A stretch of 64,000 nucleotides of DNA from an uncultured Butyrivibrio sp. (lineage in GTDB: Bacteria; Bacillota; Clostridia; Lachnospirales; Lachnospiraceae), in contig NZ_CAMVPU010000001.1 in NCBI RefSeq assembly GCF_947169445.1, forward strand, positions 62,001-126,000, given 5' to 3'. Within the stretch, counting starts at the first letter, position 1; each line of letters opens with the position of its first letter. Shown one piece after another: positions 34,307 through 43,927 of this stretch. The notes beneath the pieces were generated by a model, which worked only from the letters and a program-made list of their open reading frames with translations, was not told where the DNA came from and did no database searches. Made by a program: the position numbers and the translations under genes.

Positions 34307-36509
34307 GAAGTTATCAAAAGGAATGATCGCTATCATGGCGAGTGCTTCTCTGGCAGCGGGACTACTCATGGTGCCAGATATAAGCTTGGGAGCAGGTTTG
34401 TGTACTACCATAACAGCCTACGCCTCAGATAGTATAAACGGTCATAAGTTTCTGACAGAAAACAACAATTACAGGCTCTATCTTAATGAAGAGGATCTGT
34501 CCCTGGTTATAGAAGATAAGAACACCGGGATGATCATGGAGTCCTCAATCAGCCATGACGATGGAAACAACAATAATATCTGGCTGGGGGCAATGAAGTC
34601 GGCTATTGTGTTGTCTCTTATCAATAATAATTCGGATACTACACAGGCTGATCTAATAAATGATGATAATACCAAGAATATTACTTATACGGATGACGGC
34701 TTCAAGGCAGAGATTTACTGGAATAAGTTAAAAATAGGAATGACACTTGAAGTTAGCCTAACTGAAAACGGGATTGTAGCAAGGATTCCGGAGGAGTCCA
34801 TAAGAGAAGACGGAAGCCAGTATTTCATCGGAACAGTAAGAATGTATCCCTTTATGGGATGCTCCTATCTTGATAATAAGGAAGGCTATATGCTGGTTCC
34901 CGACGGAAACGGAGCTCTTATCTATCTTGATGATAAGGAAGGCAGATACTCCAGTGGTTATTCAGGAGCTATCTACGGCAGTGACATCGGTTTTGAAGAA
35001 TCCAAGGCGGAGACGCTTTTGTGGGATAAGTACAATACCATCACTGATTCTGAGCAGGTTTTTGCCCCAATATACGGAATAGCTCATACTGACGATGAAA
35101 TGGCATTTTTAGGGATAGTTGAAGAGGGACAGGAGAGAGCATCGATAGATGTTATGCCCAACGGTGTCAGCGTAGATTACAACAGGGCTTATGCGAGATT
35201 TACTCTTCGCAGAATGTATAATCAGCCCACCAGTGTGAACTCTACAACGGGCTCTCTTCATGTCTATGAAGATGACAGAAGCCATTCCAATCTGCAGGTG
35301 AGATTCATCTTTTTATCAGGAGAAGAAGCAACCTACGCCGGAATGGCCAATGCGTACAGAGAATATCTTCTTGATAAGGGTGATATTGAAGTTACGGATA
35401 CTTCCTATAGGACAAGAGTTGATTTTCTTGGTACGGAAAGAGAGAACTGGCTGCTTTCCACAACTCCGGTAGTTATGACTACGGTTGAGGAAGCTAAGGC
35501 TATTGTCTCTGACCTTGAAAAAGAGGGAGTGACAGATCTTTTTACAGTATATAAGGGTTGGCAGGATGGAGGATTGTACGACCTTCCTATCAGTAAGTAC
35601 AAGACTGACAGTAATATCGGCGGTAATAAGGCTCTTACGGATTTTGTCCTGGAGGAACAGGAAAAGGGCAATCTGGTTTACCTTTATGATAATGCACTTT
35701 TAGTAAATCCTGAGGAACAAAACGCCACCTTTAATACCATCAAGCAGGTCAATAAACGCCGCTACGAGGAAACAACACATGCGCTTGTGTATGAGAAATT
35801 CATGTATCTCACACCGCAAAGGAGCAAAGCTCTTTTGGAAAAGCTAGTAAAGAGTCTTGCGGCAAAGAATGTTTCGAATATTGCTCTTTCTGGTATTACC
35901 AGCAGCATTTTCACTTACACCTATAGCGGTGAGAAGTACACTAGATTCGATACGGCAGAAAGCTATAAAGAGACAGCAAATAATCTGGCACAGAGTGCGA
36001 ATCTGGTTATGGAAAAGCCTTGCGAGTATCTGTGGAAGGATACAAGTGCTTTTCTGGATATGCCTTTGTACACTTCGAATTACATCATAGAAGATGAGAG
36101 TATTCCGTTTTTGTCCCTGGTATTAAAAGGGGTTATGCCTATGTATGGGGACTACGTGAATTTCGAGGCCAATAAGCAGGAGTTCCTTCTTAAGATGGTG
36201 GAGTCGGGAGTTTATCCATCGTTTTATATCACCGGAAAAGAGGCTTCTGAGCTTATCAATACAAATTCAAGTGACGTTTACAGCTCTCAGTACAAGGTAT
36301 TTAAAAATACAATAACTGAGTACGATAGTCTTTTAAGACAGCTGTCAGAAAAGACTAAGGATGCGTTTATAGTAAATCATCAGATTCTGGATAACGCAGT
36401 GAGAGTAGTTACTTACTCAAATGGAACAGTAGTATACATAAACTATTCATCTGATGTGCAGACGGCTTTAGGAGTTACAGTTGATGCCATGTCATATGTA
36501 ATAGGGTAA
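34296..36509 (+). CDS. DUF5696-type secreted protein of the transporter locus
   Basis: 737 residues from TTG 34296, which overlaps the previous gene by 11 bp and follows GAGGTGG. An earlier in-frame ATG 34233 lies deep inside the previous gene and is rejected. The signal peptide (about 1-40) is followed by a long beta-rich region (about 45-370) and a TIM-barrel-like half (TVEEAKAIVSDLEKEGVTDL, DLFTVYKGWQDGGLYDLP). The layout resembles GH-like proteins listed as DUF5696 that travel with CUT1 permeases in Firmicutes. A catalytic pair was not identified. It may be a glycosidase-like or binding protein on the outer face. Family naming is from memory and moderate. Confidence 0.7.
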   Translation: MVRKKLSKGMIAIMASASLAAGLLMVPDISLGAGLCTTITAYASDSINGHKFLTENNNYRLYLNEEDLSLVIEDKNTGMIMESSISHDDGNNNNIWLGAMKSAIVLSLINNNSDTTQADLINDDNTKNITYTDDGFKAEIYWNKLKIGMTLEVSLTENGIVARIPEESIREDGSQYFIGTVRMYPFMGCSYLDNKEGYMLVPDGNGALIYLDDKEGRYSSGYSGAIYGSDIGFEESKAETLLWDKYNTITDSEQVFAPIYGIAHTDDEMAFLGIVEEGQERASIDVMPNGVSVDYNRAYARFTLRRMYNQPTSVNSTTGSLHVYEDDRSHSNLQVRFIFLSGEEATYAGMANAYREYLLDKGDIEVTDTSYRTRVDFLGTERENWLLSTTPVVMTTVEEAKAIVSDLEKEGVTDLFTVYKGWQDGGLYDLPISKYKTDSNIGGNKALTDFVLEEQEKGNLVYLYDNALLVNPEEQNATFNTIKQVNKRRYEETTHALVYEKFMYLTPQRSKALLEKLVKSLAAKNVSNIALSGITSSIFTYTYSGEKYTRFDTAESYKETANNLAQSANLVMEKPCEYLWKDTSAFLDMPLYTSNYIIEDESIPFLSLVLKGVMPMYGDYVNFEANKQEFLLKMVESGVYPSFYITGKEASELINTNSSDVYSSQYKVFKNTITEYDSLLRQLSEKTKDAFIVNHQILDNAVRVVTYSNGTVVYINYSSDVQTALGVTVDAMSYVIG

Positions 36510-36525
36510 AGGTAAAGTAAAGCTA

Positions 36526-37581
36526 ATGAGCATTTTGGGACTTAAGAGAAAAAAGAAAAATCCTCTGGCAAAGCTTGGAAAGCTGGAGAAGAGGCAGGCA
36601 ATGGCAGGTTATTCCTTCGTTATGATATGGGTTGTGGGAATGCTTGTGTTTACACTGATTCCAATGTGTCAGGCCTTTTATTATATGTGGTTTAAGATAA
36701 AAGCCAGGAATGGTCTTCAGTTTACCTATGTTGGAACAAGTAATATCACGCAGATATGGATTGAAGATCCTGACTTTATTCAGGGAATAGCATCCTATGT
36801 TTGGCAGACTCTTTTGCAGGTACCGATCATCGTGGTGTTCGCTCTGATAATTGCCATAATGCTAAACGGCAAGATTCATTTCAGAGGGTTCTTTAGACTG
36901 GTATTCTTCCTTCCGGTAATCATAGTATCCGGACCTGTAATGAACATGCTGGTGAGCGAGGGAGCAGCCTCAATTCCGGCTCTTAATACACAGGCTGTGG
37001 TAAGTGCCTTTGATATGTTCCTGCCAACTGCAATAGCGAATCAGCTTGGAACGTTATTCGGGAATATGATCATGACGCTGTGGTATTCGGGAGTTCAGAT
37101 CCTTATATTCTTATCTGCACTTCAAAAGATTGATCCTGGACTTTATGAAGCAGCCAAGATGGATGGAGGCTCCGACTGGGAGTGCTTTTGGAAAATCACA
37201 CTTCCAACCATTAAGCCAATGATACTGATAAATGCAGTGTACACCGTAATCTTTTTATCGAGCAACGAGCAGAACCAGCTTATCAATCTGATAAAGACAT
37301 CAATGTTCTCCGCAACGGCTGAGAGAGGTTACGGCTACGCTTCGGCAATGGCGTGGATATATTCACTTCTTGTTACAGCAATAGTTCTTTTGTTCTTTGC
37401 ACTTCTTGGTTCAAAGAAGGATGTGTACGACAGAATGGTAAAGAAGAGAAAGAGGCTGGAGAAGAAGGAAGCAAGAATTGCCAGAAAGGTAGAAAGGAGG
37501 TCTGTGAGAAATGCCAGGAAAATTGAAAGGCAAAGGAATAAGGGAAAGTTTAGAACGTATGATGGCTCAGGGGATTACTAA
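36526..37581 (+). CDS. Second sugar ABC transporter permease, MalF/UgpA type
   Basis: 351 residues, six membrane segments, with EAA loop PGLYEAAKMDGGSDWECFWKI. The C-terminal ~45 residues form a very basic tail (KKRKRLEKKEARIARKVERR), longer than usual. The last 71 bases overlap the next permease gene in another frame. It belongs to the second CUT1 channel of the locus. Confidence 0.92.
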   Translation: MSILGLKRKKKNPLAKLGKLEKRQAMAGYSFVMIWVVGMLVFTLIPMCQAFYYMWFKIKARNGLQFTYVGTSNITQIWIEDPDFIQGIASYVWQTLLQVPIIVVFALIIAIMLNGKIHFRGFFRLVFFLPVIIVSGPVMNMLVSEGAASIPALNTQAVVSAFDMFLPTAIANQLGTLFGNMIMTLWYSGVQILIFLSALQKIDPGLYEAAKMDGGSDWECFWKITLPTIKPMILINAVYTVIFLSSNEQNQLINLIKTSMFSATAERGYGYASAMAWIYSLLVTAIVLLFFALLGSKKDVYDRMVKKRKRLEKKEARIARKVERRSVRNARKIERQRNKGKFRTYDGSGDY

Positions 37582-38506
37582 AGAAAAAGTCCACAAGTTT
37601 TTCTTTGGTTCCAAGGAAAAGCAGGGCTTTTTAAAGCAGCTTGTGATATATGCTCTTTTGATCGCTATCGGCTTTGTGTACTTATATCCTGTCTTTTATA
37701 TGTTCAGCACAAGCTTTATGAATCAGGCCGACCTTCTGGATGCTTCGGTCAAGTGGATTCCGAGTACTCTTTATCTTGATAATTATATAGATGCGGCAAA
37801 GAGTATGGATTTCTGGGCAAGCCTGTTAAAGGGTTTTGTAATCGCCGGAGTTCCTACAATATTAAGTGTTGTGACTTGCATGATAACAGGATATGGCTTT
37901 GCTACCTTTGAATTTAAGGGAAAGAAGCTGATGATGGCTCTTCTTATTTTCAGCTATATCCTTCCAAGTCAGGTTACTATGATACCAACCTATGTGCTTT
38001 ATTCAAATATGAGACTGACAGGTACCATCTGGGCTTTCGTTCTTCCGGCAGCCGTTGCCAATGGACTTAACGCTCCGATATTTATCCTGATCTTTTATCA
38101 GTTCTTTAAGCAGGTTCCAAAGGTGCTCATTGAAGCAGCTCAGATTGACGGTGCAGGTTATTGGAAGTCGTTTTTCAGAATTGCGATCCCTTCAGCAGGA
38201 CCTGCGATACTTACGGTATTTCTTTTCTGCTTTGTGTGGTACTGGAATGAGTCATATCTTACTGAGCTTTATGTAAAGGGAATTGCCAATTCCAATTCTT
38301 TCTGGAATAACCTGGTGATTCAGCTTAAAGACTTTGACTCTAGCTTTAGCACAAGAGCAACAACGGGGGGAACTGCCACATCCCTTAACGAATCGGTGAG
38401 AATGGCAGCTACATCAATTACAATACTTCCGCTTCTTATCATGTATTTCTTTATGCAAAGACATTTTGTTGAGAGTATAGACAGAACCGGTATTACTGGA
38501 GAATAA
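37511..38506 (+). CDS. Second sugar ABC transporter permease, MalG/UgpE type
   Basis: 331 residues, six membrane segments, EAA loop VLIEAAQIDGAGYWKSFFRI. AAAGGAGG sits ten bases upstream of ATG 37511, inside the preceding gene, which supports this start despite the 71-bp overlap. The overlap region encodes a basic tail in one frame and a basic N-terminus in the other. It pairs with 36526-37581 and the solute-binding lipoprotein that follows. Confidence 0.92.
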   Translation: MPGKLKGKGIRESLERMMAQGITKEKVHKFFFGSKEKQGFLKQLVIYALLIAIGFVYLYPVFYMFSTSFMNQADLLDASVKWIPSTLYLDNYIDAAKSMDFWASLLKGFVIAGVPTILSVVTCMITGYGFATFEFKGKKLMMALLIFSYILPSQVTMIPTYVLYSNMRLTGTIWAFVLPAAVANGLNAPIFILIFYQFFKQVPKVLIEAAQIDGAGYWKSFFRIAIPSAGPAILTVFLFCFVWYWNESYLTELYVKGIANSNSFWNNLVIQLKDFDSSFSTRATTGGTATSLNESVRMAATSITILPLLIMYFFMQRHFVESIDRTGITGE

Positions 38507-38566
38507 GGGGAGGTAGAAATGAAAAGAGAAAGTGAATTAAAAAAAGTTTTTAATAAAGGAGGCTCT

Positions 38567-40171
38567 ATGAAAAAGTACAAAAGAATTCTAACCGGGCTGC
38601 TGGCATCTGTAACAGTGCTGTCACAGCTCACGGCCTGTGGATCATCCTCATCAGGTGCACCATCCGGAAGCGTTGATGAAAACGGTGTTACCACAGACAA
38701 AATCAAATTAAGCTATTGGGGATATGAGGATCTTGACCTTATGAATCAGCTTGCTGAGTCTTTCATGACACAGTACCCCAACATCACTGTTGAAGTTAAG
38801 CAGATGACAGATATGAGTACGGATCTTACTGCTGCAGCTTCAAACAATGAGTTCCCTGATGTATTTATTGCTACTGATTCAGATACATCTCTTGCAAATC
38901 AGTGGTGGGCTGATATCACAGAGTATGTTGATAATGACCCTGAAACAGCCAAGCTTATGGGAACTATCCAGGAATATGGAATCGGTAAGTTTGATACTAA
39001 TCACAGATACGCGATGCCAACCTGGTATCAGCCATGTGCTATATTTGTAGATAAAAATGTATTGGATAAGCTTAATCTTCAGATGCCTGATCCTGACTGG
39101 ACCTGGGAAGATATGATAAAGCTCATTCAGGATGCAACCGTAGATGACAGAACAGGAATGAAGTACTACGGACTTGGATATTACAACCGTCTTGATTCAC
39201 TTTATGGAATTGCTGCAGCTACAAGCTCAGAGAGAATCATTAAGGGTGAGTTTGGATATAATGGGACAGACTTTGATCTTCAGTACTGGGCAGTTGGAGA
39301 GCAGCAGTTCTCAGACCTTAAGCTTGCAGGCTATGTTGCTCCTCAGCAGAACACTCAGGCTATGGAAGACTGGACAGGTGACTATGGTATGTACTTTGGC
39401 TCTACCGGACACGTTGCAGTATTTTCAGAGGGCTGGTGGACATTCCAGAATATCTGGAACACCTATGTAACACAGGAAGATGGCAGCAAGGTTTATTATC
39501 AGGATCTTTATGACATGGATATTTATCCATACGTAACACCTTCTGTAACAGGAGAAAAAGAGCATAACGTTCTTGGAAACATGTACCTTGGCGGTGTATC
39601 CTATGCTACTAAATATCCTTATGAATCATACCTTCTTCTTAAGTACATGAACTGGGGTATCGATGGATGGAAGAAGCGTATTGAGATCTACTCAGATGAG
39701 AACAATGTTAACTCATCAGGTGTACCACTCAAGGCTGCAAATATGCCAATGCCTCTTACAACAGATGAGGAAGTTTGGACAGCTTACAAGGCAATGTTCC
39801 CTCAGGATGCTGAGCACAAGGAGTACTGGGACAGATTCTTTGAAAACATGAAGAGACCGGTTCCTTACGGCTGGTATAACATCGCAGGTTACTGGAACTT
39901 CTGCGATCAGTACTTTAACTCACAGACAGCACCTGGCGTATCATCTGCAGGTATCCACAACATTATCGATGAAGGCCTTGGAAAGGCTGCTGACTATGTT
40001 GAGGAAGCAAACCTTCAGGCTAATTACTACCACGCACTTTATATGATTGCTTACTTTGGTAAGGATGGCTATGACGTTCTTACAGATGAAGAAATCGCAT
40101 GGTATCAGAGCGTTGTAGATGCAGGCGGAGTTATGACAGGAATCGGAGAAAAGCCTGTTGGAACACGCTGA
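38567..40171 (+). CDS. Extracellular sugar-binding lipoprotein, family 1 type
   Basis: 534 residues from ATG 38567, which follows a perfect AAAGGAGG and begins a standard lipoprotein signal (KKYKRILTGLLASVTVLSQ, lipobox LTAC with Cys24). An in-frame ATG at 38519 also has a good site (GGGGAGG) and would add 16 charged residues in front of the signal, so it is the less likely start. The mature part is a solute-binding fold (KIKLSYWGYEDLDLMNQLAE; FPDVFIATDSD; MKRPVPYGWYNIAGYWNF). It is the ligand receptor of the second permease pair. Aromatic residues are frequent, as usual for oligosaccharide binders. Confidence 0.93.
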   Translation: MKKYKRILTGLLASVTVLSQLTACGSSSSGAPSGSVDENGVTTDKIKLSYWGYEDLDLMNQLAESFMTQYPNITVEVKQMTDMSTDLTAAASNNEFPDVFIATDSDTSLANQWWADITEYVDNDPETAKLMGTIQEYGIGKFDTNHRYAMPTWYQPCAIFVDKNVLDKLNLQMPDPDWTWEDMIKLIQDATVDDRTGMKYYGLGYYNRLDSLYGIAAATSSERIIKGEFGYNGTDFDLQYWAVGEQQFSDLKLAGYVAPQQNTQAMEDWTGDYGMYFGSTGHVAVFSEGWWTFQNIWNTYVTQEDGSKVYYQDLYDMDIYPYVTPSVTGEKEHNVLGNMYLGGVSYATKYPYESYLLLKYMNWGIDGWKKRIEIYSDENNVNSSGVPLKAANMPMPLTTDEEVWTAYKAMFPQDAEHKEYWDRFFENMKRPVPYGWYNIAGYWNFCDQYFNSQTAPGVSSAGIHNIIDEGLGKAADYVEEANLQANYYHALYMIAYFGKDGYDVLTDEEIAWYQSVVDAGGVMTGIGEKPVGTR

Positions 40172-40217
40172 TAAAAAGCTTAAAGGCGAAAGACCTTAAA
40201 AATATTGGAGGGAAAAA

Positions 40218-42755
40218 ATGAAGAGTAAAAAGGCTTTATCTTTATTGTTAAGTGGAGCAATGGTGGCTGGTCTTCTTGCGGGCTGCGGACAGAATGTTTC
40301 TTCAGATACGTCTTCAGAAACACAGGCTACAACAGAGGAAAAGAAAGAGGAAGCTCCTGCAGCAGAATCAGTTGCAGCTTCTGAGATTCCACAGGACTAC
40401 AAGTATTATTTCTCAATGGATGGCGGTGAAGCAGGGGTGAAGGCTGCTGTCAGAGATACAGATGCTACACCTATGGTTCAGGCTACTGACGCAGAGGTTG
40501 TATATATTCCGGGTGTAAAAGGAAATGCTGCTTATACAGATGGTAATCAGGGACTTAAGCTTGATGTAAATGGTGTAGGCGATAAGTACACAGTTTCTTT
40601 CTGGGTATATGCAGCAAGAAATGCACAATACATGCCAACACTTCAGTTCGGACCTGATATGCACGGTGATGCAACAGGCGGACAGCACTATGTAAACTTC
40701 ACATGGGCTAGCTGGAATCCTTCTTCAGATGAACTTTCATATCCAAGTATCTGGGCATATGACCAGAATGCAGAAGGTTCACCATGGCCTAACTGGTATG
40801 CAGATGAAGTTAATGCTCATACAAGAGAATGGTTGAATGTTACTATGACTGTTGACCCTGCAGATGTTTCGGCTGATGGAACTATGATTGAAGCCAAGCT
40901 CTATGTAAACGGTGAGCAGCTTGTTGGAACAGATGCTGAGGGTAATGTTAGACCTGTAAATGTAGTTAAGGGTGCTATGGATGCATCTGACAACTTTGAT
41001 TTCCTTCTTGGTATCAACTACTGGGATGCAATCATGAAGGGAGCCTTCGATGAGGTTTATGTTTATGACTATGCTCTTGATGCTGGTCAGGTTAAGGCTC
41101 TGTATGAAGCAGGTGATACTTCTGTAGCTTATCAGGAGCCTGCTCATGAGTTTACTGTTTATGCAGATGATGCAGCTATTGATTCTATCGGAAAGACAGA
41201 TTTGTCACTTGCTGCTGACAGTGACTGGTCACAGGGCTTTGAGCTTCCAAATGGTGCTACTAAGGTAGTTACACTTAGAAACTTCTCAGATGCAGCTGAT
41301 GCAGCAGATAACTTCGCTATCGGATTTGTTGATGCAGCAAATGAAGCACATGCTAATCCTATGGATACGGCAAGTAAGAAGATTGCTTTTGTTCGTGCTG
41401 ATGCTTATGCAGAAGTAGATGGTGCCAACTCAATCGATAATGCTGATAAGTTCGAGACCTACTACAGCTGGGGCAACTGGAATACATGGCTCAATCAGGT
41501 TATGAAAGAAACAGATGTAACCATGAACATCACAAGAATTGATGACAAGCTTATTGTTGACGCTGTTATGGTTGACTACAACGGAACTGAGAACCAGATG
41601 AAGATGACTGTTCCTTCAGGTCTTGCAGCTGAGGATCCTTGCTTCTTCTATATTACAGGTCAGAAGTGCTACATTGACCTCCTTAGTGTAGAGGATCCGT
41701 TCTCAATCGAGCCTTCTGCTAATGCTCTTGTAACTATTGGTGATGTTTCACTTACAAACGGCTGGTGGACAGACTGGACAGAGAGCTATGAGATCAAGGA
41801 TGGCGAGACAAAGGCTCTTAGATTTAAGAACTACTCAGATGGAATCAACAACTGGGATAACTACGTATTCATGTTCACAAATGAGTACACACCTGCTCAT
41901 GAGAATCCTAATTCTGACGGCGCAGGAAGTGCAGATCACGTTGAGTATGCAGCTGTAAGAGCAGATGCTTATGGATGGGATGACACATTTACTCAGGAGT
42001 ACGAGACAAGCTGGGGTGATGACTGGGCAACATGGCTTAATGCTATGAGAAATGCAACAGTTAATATGTATATCACTCGTGATGGCGGCAACATCGTAAT
42101 GGATGCAACTATTGTAGATGCAAAGGGCAATGTATTTACTAACAAGACAACACTTACATCTGACCTTAAGGCTGATGACCCTATTTTCTTCCTTATCACA
42201 TGTGAGGAGTGCTACCTTGAGCTTCTCTCAGTTGATAATTTCGTAGAAAAGGTTGGCGCTGCTGACTATAGCAACGGCTGGTGGACAGACTGGAGTACAC
42301 CTATCGAGATAGCTGATGGCAAGACAACTGTTACCTTCAACAATTACTCAGATGGTGTAAACAACTGGGATAACTACGTTCTTATGTTTACAAATGAAGA
42401 GACACCTGCTCATGAAAATCCTAATGCTGACGGCTCAGGAAGTGCAGATCACGTTGAGTACGCAGCAGTAAGAGCAGATGCTTATGGATGGGATGATACC
42501 TTCACTCAGGAGTATGAGACAAGCTGGGGTGATGACTGGGCAACATGGCTTAATGCTATGAAGGATGCAAGAGTTACTCTTACAATCGAAAGAAAAGCTG
42601 GAGATATTACAATTGATGCTAATATCGAGGGCGGCGACGGACAGACCTATACAAGCACAACTAAGATGACAAGTTCTCTTACAAGCTCAGATAAGATATA
42701 TATGCTTATCACCTGTGAAGAGTGTCTTGTAGAGATTATTTCAGTAGAGAAATAA
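40218..42755 (+). CDS. LamG-domain lipoprotein with three repeated carbohydrate-binding-like modules
   Basis: 845 residues. The lipoprotein signal ends in LLAGC (Cys23), followed by an acidic/Thr linker. A LamG/concanavalin-like domain covers about 60-300 (KYTVSFWVYAARNAQYMP; GAFDEVYVYDYALD). Three homologous modules of about 170 residues follow (about 315-490, 495-672, 673-845). Modules 2 and 3 are nearly the same and share a 41-residue identical block beginning GSADHVEYAAVRADAYGW. No glycosidase catalytic motif was found. The modules contain W-x-x-W and Y-x-x-x-W patterns suited to sugar stacking. It is probably a cell-surface polysaccharide-binding protein for the locus. Module family not recognised. 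Confidence 0.85.
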   Translation: MKSKKALSLLLSGAMVAGLLAGCGQNVSSDTSSETQATTEEKKEEAPAAESVAASEIPQDYKYYFSMDGGEAGVKAAVRDTDATPMVQATDAEVVYIPGVKGNAAYTDGNQGLKLDVNGVGDKYTVSFWVYAARNAQYMPTLQFGPDMHGDATGGQHYVNFTWASWNPSSDELSYPSIWAYDQNAEGSPWPNWYADEVNAHTREWLNVTMTVDPADVSADGTMIEAKLYVNGEQLVGTDAEGNVRPVNVVKGAMDASDNFDFLLGINYWDAIMKGAFDEVYVYDYALDAGQVKALYEAGDTSVAYQEPAHEFTVYADDAAIDSIGKTDLSLAADSDWSQGFELPNGATKVVTLRNFSDAADAADNFAIGFVDAANEAHANPMDTASKKIAFVRADAYAEVDGANSIDNADKFETYYSWGNWNTWLNQVMKETDVTMNITRIDDKLIVDAVMVDYNGTENQMKMTVPSGLAAEDPCFFYITGQKCYIDLLSVEDPFSIEPSANALVTIGDVSLTNGWWTDWTESYEIKDGETKALRFKNYSDGINNWDNYVFMFTNEYTPAHENPNSDGAGSADHVEYAAVRADAYGWDDTFTQEYETSWGDDWATWLNAMRNATVNMYITRDGGNIVMDATIVDAKGNVFTNKTTLTSDLKADDPIFFLITCEECYLELLSVDNFVEKVGAADYSNGWWTDWSTPIEIADGKTTVTFNNYSDGVNNWDNYVLMFTNEETPAHENPNADGSGSADHVEYAAVRADAYGWDDTFTQEYETSWGDDWATWLNAMKDARVTLTIERKAGDITIDANIEGGDGQTYTSTTKMTSSLTSSDKIYMLITCEECLVEIISVEK

Positions 42756-42819
42756 TAAAACCAAAACTTCATAACATAATCTTTCATTAAAAAATAAGAA
42801 GAAATAGTGTTTTTAGAAG

Positions 42820-42897
42820 ATGCGCTTCAGATACTATTCTGGAGCGCATTGCTATGTAGTGGATATAAACGCAGATAATCCAATACATAGCAATGCG
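42820..42897 (+). promoter_or_regulatory. Two overlapping, mutually exclusive hairpins upstream of the GH43 gene
   Basis: Hairpin A: ATGCGCTTCAGA (42820-42831) pairs with TCTGGAGCGCAT (42838-42849). Hairpin B: 20-base arms starting CGCATTGCTATGTA (42845-42864) and ending TACATAGCAATGCG (42878-42897), one mismatch. The GCGCAT of A and the CGCAT of B share bases 42845-42849, so only one can form fully at a time. No U run follows B. They lie between the binding-lipoprotein gene and GH43 and could set the expression ratio of the two parts of the locus. Confidence 0.7.
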
Positions 42898-42935
42898 AAA
42901 GCAAATGAAATTTATGATAGCGGGGAGAAGCTTTT

Positions 42936-43913
42936 ATGGATGCACGACCAAGAAATGGAGTAATTACACAATATAATGAACCTTTTATTGAGCAGAGGGC
43001 AGATCCGTATGTGTATAGACATACAGATGGTTCCTATTATTTCACTGCGTCTGTGCCGGAGTATGACAAGATTGTACTTAGAAAAAGTGATACTCTTTTG
43101 GGGCTTAAGGATGCGCAGGAAACCTGCATCTGGAAAAAACATGATAGTGGTAAAATGAGTAAGCATATCTGGGCTCCTGAAATGCATTACATTAATGGGA
43201 AATTCTATATTTATTTTGCGGCAGGCAGAGAGGAAGATAAGTGGAGGATCCGTCCCTATGTTCTTGAGTGTGAGGGACAGAACCCCTTAAAGGATAAGTG
43301 GAAAGAGCTTGGTAAAATCCAGAGAAGTGATGATGACATTTATTCTTTTAAATCATTTAGTCTGGATGCGACCATCTTAGAAAATAAGGGGCAGATGTAT
43401 TATATCTGGGCTGAGAAGGTTGCGGCCGGCGTTGGTATTTCCAATCTTTATATAGCCAAAATGAAGTCTGCCAATAAGCTTTCTACTGCGCAGGTTCTTT
43501 TGACAACACCTGATTATGACTGGGAGAGAGTTGATATCTGGGTTAACGAGGGCCCGGCTGTACTTAAAAAGGATGGAAAGATATTCCTCACCTATTCAGC
43601 TTCTGCTACAGGGGAATGCTACTGCATGGGCATGCTTTCAATCGGCGAAGATGATGACCTGCTTGATCCAAGAGCATGGGTAAAAGAAAAGAAACCTGTG
43701 CTTAGGTCTGATGCAGAAAAAGGCTTCTATGGACCAGGACACAACAGCTTCGTTAAGGCAGAGGATGGAAGAGATATCTGCGTGTTCCATGCAAGAACCT
43801 ACAGGGATATTGAGGGAGATCCACTTTATGATCCAAACAGGCACACCATGTTGATGGAAGTTAAGTGGAGTGAGGGTAGACCTGTATTTGATTACGAGAA
43901 TATGCTGCGTTGA
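42936..43913 (+). CDS. Cytoplasmic GH43 family arabinosidase
   Basis: 325 residues, no signal peptide, a single five-bladed propeller. GH43 catalytic residues are visible: base Asp in RADPYVY (Asp23), pKa-modulating Asp in FSLDATIL (Asp144) and acid Glu in WVNEGPAVL (Glu205). WAPEMHYINGKFYIYFAAG is also typical. It likely removes arabinofuranose from imported oligosaccharides, alongside the GH51. GGGGAG lies upstream of the ATG, and the 3' end overlaps or abuts the next GH43 gene. Xylosidase activity is an alternative within this family. Confidence 0.92.
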   Translation: MDARPRNGVITQYNEPFIEQRADPYVYRHTDGSYYFTASVPEYDKIVLRKSDTLLGLKDAQETCIWKKHDSGKMSKHIWAPEMHYINGKFYIYFAAGREEDKWRIRPYVLECEGQNPLKDKWKELGKIQRSDDDIYSFKSFSLDATILENKGQMYYIWAEKVAAGVGISNLYIAKMKSANKLSTAQVLLTTPDYDWERVDIWVNEGPAVLKKDGKIFLTYSASATGECYCMGMLSIGEDDDLLDPRAWVKEKKPVLRSDAEKGFYGPGHNSFVKAEDGRDICVFHARTYRDIEGDPLYDPNRHTMLMEVKWSEGRPVFDYENMLR

Positions 43914-43927
43914 AGAGGAAAAAAGTA

